Shown here piece by piece: positions 1-7,432 of a stretch of DNA of 64,000 nucleotides (position 1 is the first letter of the stretch; each line of letters opens with the position of its first letter). Under the pieces are notes generated by a model. That model made no database searches. It was not told where the DNA came from and worked only from the letters and a program-made list of their open reading frames with translations. The position numbers and the translations under genes were made by a program. Source of the DNA: an uncultured Clostridia bacterium. GTDB taxonomy: Bacteria; Bacillota; Clostridia; UBA1381. The stretch spans positions 3,656-67,655 of the forward strand of contig CAKSDE010000015.1 of assembly GCA_934444735.1 (NCBI GenBank), in the 5' to 3' direction.

Positions 1-2
1 CA

Positions 3-31
3 TTGATTTTTAAGGTGAAAAGCGATATAAT
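3..31 (+). promoter_or_regulatory. Sigma-A promoter of the DUF5662-type gene
   Basis: TTGATT at 3-8 and TATAAT at 26-31 are separated by exactly 17 bp. The predicted transcript would carry a leader of about 30 nt before the ATG at 68, which is preceded by an AAAAGGG ribosome binding site. Confidence 0.6.
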
Positions 32-67
32 AATTATAATGTCAATAAGAGAGAAAAGGGATAAAAT

Positions 68-595
68 ATGAAAGCAATCAGTCATTTCAGAACGATAACC
101 AAACACAGACACATGGTTATAAAGCATTGTTTTAAGGCAGGTATCGGATTTCAGGGGTTATTTCACGACCTGTCCAAATACACTCCGACCGAATTTTTGG
201 TGGGTGCGAAGTATTATAAAGGCTATAAGAGCCCGAATGATGTTGAGCGCATGGAGAAAGGCTATTCCTCGGCATGGCTGCATCATCAGGGCAGAAATAA
301 GCACCATTTTGAGTATTGGCGCGATTACGACTTAAACACTCACCTTATGGCTCCGGTCAAGATGCCTCTGAAATACGTAAAAGAGATGTTCTGCGACCGT
401 CTGGCGGCAAGTAAGGTGTATATGAAAGACAAATACACCAATTCGCATCCGCTGGAATATTTCAGAGCAGGAAAAGCGAAGGCAACGGCTCATCCCGAAA
501 CCATGGCAATACTTGAAAGCTGGCTTGTAATGCTTGCGGAAAAGGGAGAGGAAGAAACATTTAAATATATAAGAAACTTTAAAGAAAAAAAATGA
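68..595 (+). CDS. DUF5662-type protein of unknown function
   Basis: This 175-residue protein has no signal peptide or membrane segment and is probably cytosolic. It is rich in histidines in its first half: an H-D-L-S-K motif near residues 33-37, then a W-L-H-H-Q-G segment near 70 and an H-H-F-E-Y-W segment near 80. This spacing recalls metal-binding helical HD-like folds and matches what I remember of the DUF5662 family. No reaction is known for the family, and I do not propose one. It has its own promoter and stands alone before the tRNA gene. The start is set by an AAAAGGG site 7 nt upstream of the ATG. Confidence 0.65.
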   Translation: MKAISHFRTITKHRHMVIKHCFKAGIGFQGLFHDLSKYTPTEFLVGAKYYKGYKSPNDVERMEKGYSSAWLHHQGRNKHHFEYWRDYDLNTHLMAPVKMPLKYVKEMFCDRLAASKVYMKDKYTNSHPLEYFRAGKAKATAHPETMAILESWLVMLAEKGEEETFKYIRNFKEKK

Positions 596-615
596 GAATT
601 TTTTGGCAAAAGCTA

Positions 616-644
616 TTGACAAACCGCGCTTTTTGTGTTATTAT
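616..644 (+). promoter_or_regulatory. Promoter of tRNA-Leu
   Basis: TTGACA at 616-621 and TATTAT at 639-644 with a 17-bp spacer lie directly upstream of the tRNA gene. Confidence 0.75.
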
Positions 645-667
645 ATTTAAGTCAGTTTGAATCAGAT

Positions 668-754
668 GCCGATGTGGTGGAATTGGCAGACGCGCGGGAC
701 TCAAAATCCCGTGGTAGCGATACCGTGTGGGTTCGACCCCCACCATCGGCACCA
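668..754 (+). tRNA. tRNA-Leu (anticodon CAA)
   Basis: The acceptor stem GCCGATG (668-674) pairs with CATCGGC (744-750). The encoded A-CCA end is at 751-754. The anticodon loop CTCAAAA gives anticodon CAA, which reads UUG. A long variable arm (class II tRNA) and a GGTTCGACC T-arm support leucine identity. An intrinsic terminator follows. Confidence 0.95.
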
Positions 755-763
755 CAACCCAAT

Positions 764-804
764 CCGCATAAATACTTTAAATGTAGTGTTTATGCGGTTT
801 TTCT
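764..804 (+). terminator. Intrinsic terminator of tRNA-Leu
   Basis: CCGCATAAATAC (764-775) pairs with GTGTTTATGCGG (786-797), 12 bp with one G-U pair, and is followed by a T-rich tract. Confidence 0.75.
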
Positions 805-824
805 TTGGTTTTAAACATAACTGT

Positions 825-879
825 ATATAACCAAATATAACCCAATATAACATAAAAATGTTGTCAAACTGTTGTCAAA
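825..879. repeat. Helically phased short repeats downstream of tRNA-Leu
   Basis: ATATAAC occurs at 825-831, 835-841 and 845-851, an exact 10-bp period. TGTTGTCAAA then occurs at 859-868 and 870-879, an 11-bp period. Repeats phased with the helix beside a tRNA 3' end resemble integrase arm-type sites of a lost or distant integrative element. No integrase gene is visible nearby, so this remains a suggestion. Confidence 0.4.
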
Positions 880-920
880 ATCGGAGTGAATACGGTAAAA
901 TATATATACACCAAAAAAAA

Positions 921-965
921 AACGCTTTTTAAATACTTTAAAATCTCAAGCATTTAAAAAGCGTT
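921..965 (-). terminator. Terminator overlapping the 3' end of the LytTR gene
   Basis: AACGCTTTTTAAATAC at 921-936 pairs with the inverted segment around 950-965. On the minus strand the hairpin is followed by a run of about ten U. The stem includes the last codons of the LytTR gene. Confidence 0.7.
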
Positions 966-1656
966 TGACATCAGGTCGATATTTTCTCGATATCGGTATT
1001 TTCTCATTTGAATCAAAAACTCTCATATAATTTTTTGTGTAGTTCACTTCGGATATTTTCTGTTTATTCACCAAATACCCAGAATGACACCGTATCAGAA
1101 ATTCATCATATAATTTCTCTATAGAAGAAAGCGTCCCGTAAAATTCTACTTTTTGACCGTTCGCCATATTGCATACTATTTTTTTATTGCATGAAACAAA
1201 GTATAATACGTTATTCAAGGATACCTCTATTTTTTCATATTTACTGACAATCTCCAGTTTTATATTTGCCTCATCAGGGCTTTGTTCCAGCTGCTGCACC
1301 GTATGAATCACAAAATCCGCCAAATTCTCCAGTTCATCATACAGAAAATACGCCGCAGGGCATATATATCGCTTTAAAATCCCCCCGACCGAAAGCATAT
1401 TCTGCGACAAAAATATAATTATCGCCTTTTTATTTATCTTCCGTACCGATTCTGCAAAGTTAATTCCGTTTACGCCGTCAATTGTCCCTTCAGGCATACA
1501 AAAATACACTTGAACCTTATCTTCTATCACCATAATTTCGTCGCATAGTGTTATTTTTGAAAAAAACACTTCCCCACCGTTGTCTGAATATATTTTAAGT
1601 AAATCTTCAAGCTTTTTTGTATAAAGATCATCTAAACCGCAAAAATATACATTCAT
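946..1656 (-). CDS. LytTR-family regulator with a degenerate receiver domain
   Basis: This 236-residue protein has a C-terminal LytTR DNA-binding domain (about residues 130-236) with the usual E-V-N-Y-T-K-N-Y and I-P-I-S-R-K-Y elements. The first ~120 residues look like a response-regulator receiver: acidic pair at 9-10, hydrophobic strands, and an M-P-E-G turn. The residue expected to be the phosphorylated Asp, four positions before that Met, appears to be Tyr, and the conserved Lys also seems missing. It may therefore act without phosphorylation. It is the last gene of the polysaccharide-modification cassette and probably regulates it or related envelope genes; no histidine kinase is adjacent. 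The ATG at 1656 is preferred over the in-frame TTG at 1662. Confidence 0.75.
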   Translation of the reverse strand: MNVYFCGLDDLYTKKLEDLLKIYSDNGGEVFFSKITLCDEIMVIEDKVQVYFCMPEGTIDGVNGINFAESVRKINKKAIIIFLSQNMLSVGGILKRYICPAAYFLYDELENLADFVIHTVQQLEQSPDEANIKLEIVSKYEKIEVSLNNVLYFVSCNKKIVCNMANGQKVEFYGTLSSIEKLYDEFLIRCHSGYLVNKQKISEVNYTKNYMRVFDSNEKIPISRKYRPDVKRFLNA

Positions 1657-1670
1657 AAACAATCACCATA

Positions 1671-2876
1671 CTACTTATTTTTCTTCAGCTTATCCAAATT
1701 CATATTCCCGTTTCCTTCCGTATTCAAGTAACTACCGCTGTCCCGCAGGTAGATAACTATATCCGGTTTATATTCATCAATATATTGAACTATCGTCTTT
1801 TTGGTGTAGTATCTGAAATCCAACGATCTGAATTCATTGCAATTGTAGTATAAAAGAGTTTCTAAAGGGTTGGTAAATGAATCTCCTATCATCAATACTC
1901 TCGGAAGATTCTCTCTTCCTTCCCCCGTCGTTATGGCTGTCTCTGCCATATCTCCTCCCATATAAACAGTATATGCCGCAAAATCTCCCGTAGGCATCGC
2001 AAATACTTCCTTATACGGATCTCCGCCGTCCTCGCTGCGCTGATAATAAATCTCATGCTTCGGATAGCCTATATACATACGTTCTCTGTCCGAATACTCC
2101 CCGAACAGCTTTCTCGAACGCGATCCGTAAAACGGCAAATCTATCGTCTCAAAGATCATATCATCATAATCAAGCGGTGTCAAATCAAAATACGACGTCT
2201 CCGAAATCTTTTTAACAAGACTGCGATATGTTTCAAACGCACCGTAAAAATTATAATGATGATCAATTTTTGAATACAGCTTTTCATAATCCATCTTTTC
2301 AAAAACATCGCGCATTCTCAAAGACTCAATTCCCTCATCATCGCAAAACTTAAACAATGCATCTTCCGTATACATAATATTGCCGTCTTTATCCTGCATA
2401 TAAGCGGGGTATTTGCTTTGCAGCATTGCTCCCTGCTCCGGTATCCCGAGCATATAAAGCTTTGCTCCGTTTTTCTTACACGCCTCATTCAGCTTTCGGA
2501 TATTTTTCGTAACAAGCTTCAGCTGAACATCTATATCCTTATGCATAACTCCCGAAAAACCGTCAAACGCCAAAAGTGCATCATCGGTTACGGTTATTCC
2601 GTTTACCACCGGCTTTTTCAATATATGTACATTAAATTTTGTATTTAATGCCAAAAGCTTAGTTCTCGCAAAAATTCTGTCGTTAAAATAGTCTTCCCAT
2701 TCATTATAATATTTCGTATCAATCAAACGTTCAACGCTGAACTCCGGTATTTCCGCCAAATATCTCTGCTCAAACACCGACAGCTCTGATTCCGGAAAAA
2801 ACACAGACAAAATCGGTATGATAACCAAAAAAGCAACAAATAATGCTATAAATACTTTATCTCGCTTATGCTCCAT
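1671..2876 (-). CDS. DHHW family protein (AlgX/AlgJ-like SGNH acetyl-handling protein)
   Basis: The 401-residue protein has an N-terminal membrane anchor (about residues 10-30) and an extracytoplasmic domain. A D-H-H-Y-N motif near residue 210 and a late I-G-D-S-F motif near 333 are the paired signatures of the DHHW/AlgJ/AlgX group of SGNH-like proteins. These cooperate with MBOAT acyltransferases to O-acetylate polysaccharides outside the cell. The canonical DHHW is DHHY here. It lies 10 bp downstream of the MBOAT gene in the same orientation, as expected for such a pair. The ATG at 2876, eight nt after GAGG, is chosen over a GTG at 2885 that overlaps the ribosome binding site. Confidence 0.8.
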   Translation of the reverse strand: MEHKRDKVFIALFVAFLVIIPILSVFFPESELSVFEQRYLAEIPEFSVERLIDTKYYNEWEDYFNDRIFARTKLLALNTKFNVHILKKPVVNGITVTDDALLAFDGFSGVMHKDIDVQLKLVTKNIRKLNEACKKNGAKLYMLGIPEQGAMLQSKYPAYMQDKDGNIMYTEDALFKFCDDEGIESLRMRDVFEKMDYEKLYSKIDHHYNFYGAFETYRSLVKKISETSYFDLTPLDYDDMIFETIDLPFYGSRSRKLFGEYSDRERMYIGYPKHEIYYQRSEDGGDPYKEVFAMPTGDFAAYTVYMGGDMAETAITTGEGRENLPRVLMIGDSFTNPLETLLYYNCNEFRSLDFRYYTKKTIVQYIDEYKPDIVIYLRDSGSYLNTEGNGNMNLDKLKKNK

Positions 2877-2886
2877 GCTTTTCACC

Positions 2887-4278
2887 TCAGAATCTAAAAT
2901 AAATAAACGGATTGAACGAATTTGACAGCATACACACTATCGCAACAATAAACACTGCAAACGAAAGAACATATTTGGTCTTCTCATTTTTGACTAAAAT
3001 ATAATCCTTCAGCGGAAGCGACGCTATTGCACATATGATTATTGCGTATTTAAATTCCAGCAAATTATAAATCGTCTTATCGTTTAAAATCGGATTTCCG
3101 TTTACAAAAAACATGGTCTTTAACATTCCGAAAAAGTATCCCATATCATGAGCACGGAATATCGCCCAGCCTATCACAATCAATATAAGCGCATAAATAT
3201 GACGTATCGGACGCCATGCTTTTTTAAGGTATTTTAAGATTATTGTTTTTTCCAAAATTAAAATCACACCGAAATAAATACCCCAAAAAATAAACTTCCA
3301 CTTTGCGCCATGCCATATTCCCGTCAGCAGCCACACCACAAAAATATTAAACAAATGCCTAAGCTTACTGCACCTATTTCCGCCCAGCGGAATATAAACA
3401 TAATCCCTGAACCACGTGCTTAAAGATATATGCCATCTGCGCCAGAACTCGGTAATTGACTGCGATATGTACGGATAATTGAAGTTCTCGCAAAAATGAA
3501 ATCCAAATATTTTTCCCAATCCAATCGCCATATCCGAATATGCAGAAAAATCAAAATAGATCTGAAAAGCATACGCAATCGGTCCCATCCATGCTCCAAC
3601 CACCGACAGGCTTGAGATCGGTGAATTGAAAAAAGCATCCGCCACCTGCCCTATCGCATTGGCTAAAATCAGCTTTTTCGCAAACCCGACCATGAATCTG
3701 CGTATTCCTTCCGCCATATCCGCCGAATTTGATTCTCTGTTATCAATTTCATCGGCAATCGTCTCATAACGCACAATCGGTCCCGCAACAAGCTGCGGAA
3801 ACAATGAAATATAAAGTGCAACGTTAAAAAGACTCTTCTGGCAATTGGTAATTCCCCTGTAAACATCTATTACATAACTCAATCCCTGGAATGTAAAGAA
3901 TGAAATTCCTATAGGCTTTAAAATCGTCTGAACAGTAATTTCGGCATTAAATAAGCTCGAAATATTTTCCACGATAAACTCCAGATATTTAAAGTATATA
4001 AGAATCCCGATGTTAAACAGAACTGCAACAAATACCCAAAACTTTGCCTGTTTTTCATTTTCGCGATGCTTATCCACCAGCACACCGAAAAGATAATTCA
4101 TAAAGATGGAGACAATCATGACCAAGCAGTTTTTCGGCTCACCGTATGCATAAAATATCAGATTGAATACCAAGAGCACTATATTTCTCGCCTTAATATA
4201 TTTTGACGGCACAGCAAAATATATTGCCATCAAAACCGGCAAAAAAACAAACAAAAATGTTAAACTGCTAAAAACCAT
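2887..4278 (-). CDS. MBOAT family O-acyltransferase (AlgI-like)
   Basis: A 463-residue polytopic membrane protein with about ten hydrophobic segments. The signature E-F-W-R-R-W-H-I-S-L near residue 283 and the T-G-I-W-H-G motif near 316, containing the invariant MBOAT histidine, identify the family. These enzymes pass acetyl groups across the membrane to extracellular polysaccharide. The next gene encodes the DHHW partner and the upstream gene a polysaccharide deacetylase, so the cassette likely tunes acetylation of a wall or capsule glycan. The start has a GGGAG site 7 nt upstream. Confidence 0.9.
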   Translation of the reverse strand: MVFSSLTFLFVFLPVLMAIYFAVPSKYIKARNIVLLVFNLIFYAYGEPKNCLVMIVSIFMNYLFGVLVDKHRENEKQAKFWVFVAVLFNIGILIYFKYLEFIVENISSLFNAEITVQTILKPIGISFFTFQGLSYVIDVYRGITNCQKSLFNVALYISLFPQLVAGPIVRYETIADEIDNRESNSADMAEGIRRFMVGFAKKLILANAIGQVADAFFNSPISSLSVVGAWMGPIAYAFQIYFDFSAYSDMAIGLGKIFGFHFCENFNYPYISQSITEFWRRWHISLSTWFRDYVYIPLGGNRCSKLRHLFNIFVVWLLTGIWHGAKWKFIFWGIYFGVILILEKTIILKYLKKAWRPIRHIYALILIVIGWAIFRAHDMGYFFGMLKTMFFVNGNPILNDKTIYNLLEFKYAIIICAIASLPLKDYILVKNEKTKYVLSFAVFIVAIVCMLSNSFNPFIYFRF

Positions 4279-4291
4279 AAGATTCTCCCAC

Positions 4292-5545
4292 TCACCTTAT
4301 TTCTACTGTTTTGCTCACATGGTCGTAGTTCACCGTATATCCGAGAAACTCAAAAAACGCACGAACCGGCATATCTACCTGTCCTCTTATCTGCGTTGAA
4401 ACGGTAACAACATTTGCCGAATTGATCACAACATCACAAACTCCCAAGTGATTTATTCTGATCTTATTATTCGACGCTGTCTTTGCCGAAATATTACCGT
4501 ATTTTTTAAGCTCCTCCAAAGTAACAGAAGTTGTGTTATTTTCTATATTCCCCGTAAATTCGTAAACATTTCCGTTTGAATAAAAACGAATCTGTATATT
4601 CTTCCCCGCTTTAACCGTTGGATTTTCGTTTTTTACCGTTCCGGCAGAATAATAATTTGCCATCGCATTATATGCAGAACTATAGCTCTGTCTTGTTTTC
4701 ATATTTATAATTTTAGTCACAAGCGCAGAACTGCTCTCCCTCTGTATTCTGTTAAGACGTGATATTTTTCTCGGGCTGTCGCTCAGCTTGACAAATTTCG
4801 CGCTTAAATCCGTAACCAACGAAACCCTTACTCCCATGTCGTCTAAGATTTTCTCGGTCAAATCGGAGGCCACTCCGTACGGGTAGGTAAAAAATGCATC
4901 GTTTTTCCCCGTCCATTCACGAAGCAAATCAGCATTCTTTACGAAGTCATTTTTTATTATATCATAATTTTGCGCAAATGTATAGTATTTTTTTAAATTA
5001 TTTTTCATTTCATCATGTAAAGCATAAGTATGATTCCCAAATTGTACAAATCCGCTGTCAGACATTTCCTTTATTTGTTCTTTTGAAAGAAAATCCCCGT
5101 TGCCTTCATAAGAGCCTACCATAGAAAGGTTTGCCTTGAATCCATACTCCTTTAACATCGGAAAAAGAATCGAATATCCGTCTTTATAACCGTCATCAAA
5201 GGTTATCAGAATCGGATTTGGGGACTTTGCAAGCTTTTCTCTCAAAGCCGCCTCTGCATTCGCGTCCCTTTCGGTCAATGCACGTTTATACGTGTCCGCC
5301 ATATCCAAATATTCATTTACGGTTATCGGCGTGAATCCCGATTTTTTTAATTCATCGAAATCACTCCTCAGCTGCGCCGATGATATGCAGTAATCATTCC
5401 ATTCCTCCGGATTATCACTTATTTTGTGATACATTACCGTCGGTATCGGCACATTCATCGCCGTCAGGCTGTTTGCCGTTACGGCAGACATTGCCGAAAA
5501 CATGAAAATTAATGATAAATAAAGAATATAACTTACTTTTTTCAT
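4292..5545 (-). CDS. Secreted polysaccharide deacetylase with C-terminal stalk-like domain
   Basis: The 417-residue protein starts with a signal peptide (residues 1-27). A NodB-homology domain covers about 33-280. The probable metal ligands and catalytic base are visible: T-F-D-D (Asp117/Asp118) and H-T-Y-A-L-H (His172 and His177). A Y-P-Y-G motif follows near 220. The last ~60 residues (V-D-M-P-V-R-A-F-F-E-F-L-G-Y) match the copper-amine-oxidase N-terminal or stalk fold common on Clostridia surface proteins. It probably removes N- or O-acetyl groups from a wall glycan, opposite in effect to the acyltransferase downstream. The gene begins the four-gene cassette ending at 946. Confidence 0.88.
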   Translation of the reverse strand: MKKVSYILYLSLIFMFSAMSAVTANSLTAMNVPIPTVMYHKISDNPEEWNDYCISSAQLRSDFDELKKSGFTPITVNEYLDMADTYKRALTERDANAEAALREKLAKSPNPILITFDDGYKDGYSILFPMLKEYGFKANLSMVGSYEGNGDFLSKEQIKEMSDSGFVQFGNHTYALHDEMKNNLKKYYTFAQNYDIIKNDFVKNADLLREWTGKNDAFFTYPYGVASDLTEKILDDMGVRVSLVTDLSAKFVKLSDSPRKISRLNRIQRESSSALVTKIINMKTRQSYSSAYNAMANYYSAGTVKNENPTVKAGKNIQIRFYSNGNVYEFTGNIENNTTSVTLEELKKYGNISAKTASNNKIRINHLGVCDVVINSANVVTVSTQIRGQVDMPVRAFFEFLGYTVNYDHVSKTVEIR

Positions 5546-5568
5546 AACTCAAATTCTTTCCGGCTATT

Positions 5569-5600
5569 AAATAGGGGTTATTCAAAGGAATAACCCCTAT
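5569..5600 (-). terminator. Hairpin between the secreted-protein gene and the deacetylase cassette
   Basis: AATAGGGGTTATT (5569-5581) pairs perfectly with AATAACCCCTATT (5588-5600). On the minus strand only a short TTTAAT tract follows, so it may be a leaky terminator that lets some transcription enter the cassette. Confidence 0.6.
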
Positions 5601-5635
5601 TTTCATAGTCTTATTTAAACCGTTCAACTAAAATC

Positions 5636-6979
5636 TTACCAAAGGTAGAAGTTTGTTGCCTGCGGAAGTCTTGAAAGATTTACAAATCCCCAGTTAACTG
5701 TATTATCTACAGAGTTAATCGGCAACTGACCGAGGTAGTTAGCTGTCATAACAACAACTTCGCCGTTCTGGTTTACTCTTGCAGTAAATGTACCTTCAAC
5801 AGACTTAACTTCGTTCTTGTCGTCATATACTTCTCTGTAGTTGAATGTAGCATATTCGCCTGTGTATGCAGTGTTCTCTGTCTTTACGCCATCCAAAACA
5901 ATTGTAGCTATAACCTTAGCTGTTCTGTCTACAGAATTGTAAGAGCTCAAGTCGATCTTATAATCTGTGTATGTGATTGTCGGCTTAGCAAATCCGCCTG
6001 TGTATCTGTAGATATAAGGCTTTGTGATAACAATCGGATTAACAGGATCGTTTGTCTGAATAACAATCTTTGAACCGTCCATCAAGTATCCGTCCAATGA
6101 AAGGATCTGATAGCTTCTGTACGGAGCTTCTGATTCGTAACCTGCGTCAACCCATGTAGCATCAGCTGTCAAACCATTTGTGAAGAGACCTGCATTAGGA
6201 TATGTAACATCATCAAATACAGATACAGGAATTGATGTACCTGTCAATGTACGCTGATAAAGCTTTTCAACGCTCTTGTTGAAGAGTGTTTCATAACCCG
6301 TAGCATCTAAAACTTCTACACCGTTTTCATTAACTGTTCCTCTGATTGGGAGTGAATCTTCGTTGATATAAACCTGCGGCTGTGAAACGATAACTTTTTC
6401 GTTTTCACCCGAATATCTCATCGGATATGTATCGTCTGTATACCAGTTTCCGTCGCCGAAGTTAACCTTCTGCTTTTGATAGATTTTATAAGGCTCTGCC
6501 TTTTCCCAGAACCAGTTATCCCATCTGTACTCTACTGCACCGTATGCGCCTGTAGCTGTAACTTTCTTCTGATCTTCACCGTCCAAAACGAGTGTTGCAT
6601 ACTCAAGGTTACCGCAGTCATGAGCAGGCAACTGATCATGGTTGCAGAAAAGTGAATATGTAGGATCATCAGGATTATATGAAGAAACTGAGCAGAAATG
6701 AGTTCTGTCAATGAAAGAATTCTTCCAAAGAGCAGTGTTTGCAAATGCCTGCAAACCCAAGTTCAATGCGTATACCTCATACCCCGATTTTACGTTACCT
6801 GTAGGAATGCCGTAAGCGTCAACTTCCTGATATACACAAGCATATCTTCCTGTTCCGACAGCAGCCGCAGATGTGTCATAGCCAACTTTTTTCCATTCAT
6901 TGGCAAAAGCAGCGCCGGTTGTTCCCAGGATTGACAACATCAACGTTCCTGCGCACACTTTTTTTACGTTTTTGTTCAT
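5636..6979 (-). CDS. Secreted protein of unknown function, likely abundant
   Basis: I do not recognise the family. The 447-residue product has a clear signal peptide (residues 1-26, ending A-F-A-N). The mature part is aromatic-rich and polar with many Tyr, Trp and Thr, as in beta-sandwich surface proteins, and it ends N-F-Y-L-W. No SLH, dockerin, LPXTG or membrane segment is visible. Expression should be strong: a near-consensus promoter (7074-7102), an ~88-nt leader and a perfect AGGAGG site 8 nt before ATG. Codon choice resembles that of the GGGtGRT genes at 42-44 kb rather than the large secreted proteins. A surface-layer or wall-associated structural role is possible but unproven. Confidence 0.7.
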   Translation of the reverse strand: MNKNVKKVCAGTLMLSILGTTGAAFANEWKKVGYDTSAAAVGTGRYACVYQEVDAYGIPTGNVKSGYEVYALNLGLQAFANTALWKNSFIDRTHFCSVSSYNPDDPTYSLFCNHDQLPAHDCGNLEYATLVLDGEDQKKVTATGAYGAVEYRWDNWFWEKAEPYKIYQKQKVNFGDGNWYTDDTYPMRYSGENEKVIVSQPQVYINEDSLPIRGTVNENGVEVLDATGYETLFNKSVEKLYQRTLTGTSIPVSVFDDVTYPNAGLFTNGLTADATWVDAGYESEAPYRSYQILSLDGYLMDGSKIVIQTNDPVNPIVITKPYIYRYTGGFAKPTITYTDYKIDLSSYNSVDRTAKVIATIVLDGVKTENTAYTGEYATFNYREVYDDKNEVKSVEGTFTARVNQNGEVVVMTANYLGQLPINSVDNTVNWGFVNLSRLPQATNFYLW

Positions 6980-7073
6980 AAAAAAAACCTCCTAAAAATT
7001 TTAATAAAAATTGTGTACGTTAGTCCCATTTGCGAATATACACGATCTCGCAAACAAAATCTTAACTACTTTA

Positions 7074-7102
7074 ATTATAATAATATCGCGGCATAAAGTC
7101 AA
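7074..7102 (-). promoter_or_regulatory. Strong sigma-A promoter of the secreted protein gene
   Basis: On the minus strand TTGACT (7102-7097) and TATAAT (7079-7074) are separated by exactly 17 bp. Confidence 0.85.
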
Positions 7103-7390
7103 TAAATATTGACAATTAACCAAATTTGTGGATAAATAACATCTCTATAGTGTTAAATGGTTATTTGTCAGCTAAATAGCGCTATTTATCCCAACATTTC
7201 ATGTCAGTTATCAATATTCACGTCAAGTATCAAGGTAAAATAAGGTCGAAAAAAAACTTATTTTATCAATATTGATTTGAGTATTTCATAAATTATAGTC
7301 ACATTTCGGCAATTTCCACAAAGCATATATCTCTTCCAAAAATATAAAAATGTAAAAAAGCTCTTTTTTACATAAAAAAAAGCCGCAAAA
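7103..7390. other. AT-rich intergenic region with palindromes
   Basis: No gene is supported here. The stretch upstream of the promoter holds the perfect palindrome AAATAGCGCTATTT (7174-7187), AAATAAC/GTTATTT inverted repeats nearby and a GTAAAAAA/TTTTTTAC stem (7351-7370). These could be operator sites or DNA structure; nothing decides between the two. Confidence 0.4.
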
Positions 7391-7420
7391 AAAGAATTTG
7401 CAGACCGCAAATTCTTTTTT
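7391..7420 (-). terminator. Terminator of typA
   Basis: AAAGAATTTGC (7391-7401) pairs with GCAAATTCTTT (7407-7417) around a 5-nt loop. The minus-strand transcript continues into a U tract. Confidence 0.85.
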
Positions 7421-7432
7421 ATTTCTTATATA

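Noticed and set aside
1671..4278. Alginate biosynthesis genes
   Set aside because: The AlgI/AlgJ-like pair is widespread in Gram-positive O-acetylation systems and no alginate polymerase genes are present.
7234..7262. TAAAATAAG/CTTATTTTA stem as a terminator
   Set aside because: No gene on either strand ends there and no clear T tract follows.
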